Origin: Rotaria sordida
Taxonomy: Eukaryota > Rotifera > Eurotatoria > Philodinida > Philodinidae
Direction: 5' to 3'
DNA length: 64,000 nucleotides
Assembly: GCA_905250125.1 (NCBI GenBank)
Contig: CAJNOL010000763.1
Location: 41,180-105,179 of the forward strand
Shown here: piece after piece, positions 63,944 through 64,000 of the stretch
How the letters are laid out: each line of letters begins with the position of its first letter
Position numbering within the stretch: position 1 is the first letter of the stretch
Program-made: the position numbers and the translations under genes
The notes under the pieces: generated by a model
Told to the model about the DNA's origin: nothing
The model's input: the letters and a program-made list of their open reading frames with translations, nothing else
Databases searched by the model: none

Positions 63944-64000
63944 AAATCTGTTATTTTTTTTTTCTTGTTCTCTTTCTTATACGTAACGGAAGTCTTTAGC

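Overview
The window looks like nuclear DNA of a bdelloid rotifer (Rotaria/Adineta-like). It is very AT-rich. Compact animal genes are split by many T-rich GT-AG introns, often 50-110 nt. One gene is a bacterial-type ATP-dependent DNA ligase E, an acquisition known from bdelloids. There is a relic of a multigene family I associate with bdelloid ADP-ribosyltransferase/TPR proteins, and several transcription units have a splice-acceptor-like site just before the ATG, as expected for spliced-leader trans-splicing, which bdelloids use. All identifications come from reading translations by eye; no database search was run.

Layout. 1-7.3 kb: secreted EGF-repeat protein, ELP6, DTWD2 and a broken family relic. 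8-11.7 kb (minus): a large glycosidase-like membrane or secreted protein, with telomere-like GT/CA-rich tracts on both sides. 14.5-16.6 kb: FAM221A. 18.3-20.3 kb: GSK3. 21.1-24.3 kb: a MYORG-like GH31 glycosidase. 24.3-27.7 kb: gene-free stretch with a long foldback, a possible hAT relic and a G17/C17 hairpin. 27.7-35.9 kb: B9D2, a four-finger U1-type zinc-finger protein with nested inverted-repeat elements in an intron, and a GH27 alpha-N-acetylgalactosaminidase. 36.9-37.9 kb: a foldback-like element with a central minisatellite. 38.7-41.6 kb (minus): lipid phosphate phosphatase. 42.4-46.0 kb (minus): an unrecognised small gene. 46.4-48.1 kb: ligase E fused to two PBZ zinc fingers. 48.6-52.4 kb (minus): a Kv4/Shal potassium channel whose upstream region is an arm of a roughly 1.3-kb imperfect palindrome. 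57.1 kb to the end: SMARCE1/BAF57-like, COX7C, TRAPPC2 and a DNMBP-like multi-SH3 protein, tightly packed on one strand.

How the genes relate. Most are single-copy housekeeping genes with unrelated roles. Two clusters look polycistronic: ELP6-DTWD2, both tRNA-uridine modification functions 84 nt apart, and SMARCE1-COX7C-TRAPPC2-SH3. Three glycosidase-type genes lie in the window without being adjacent. The best candidates for novelty are the ligase E-PBZ fusion, the Kv4 upstream palindrome, the BAF57 homologue lacking most of its HMG box, and the glycosidase bracketed by telomere-like repeats.
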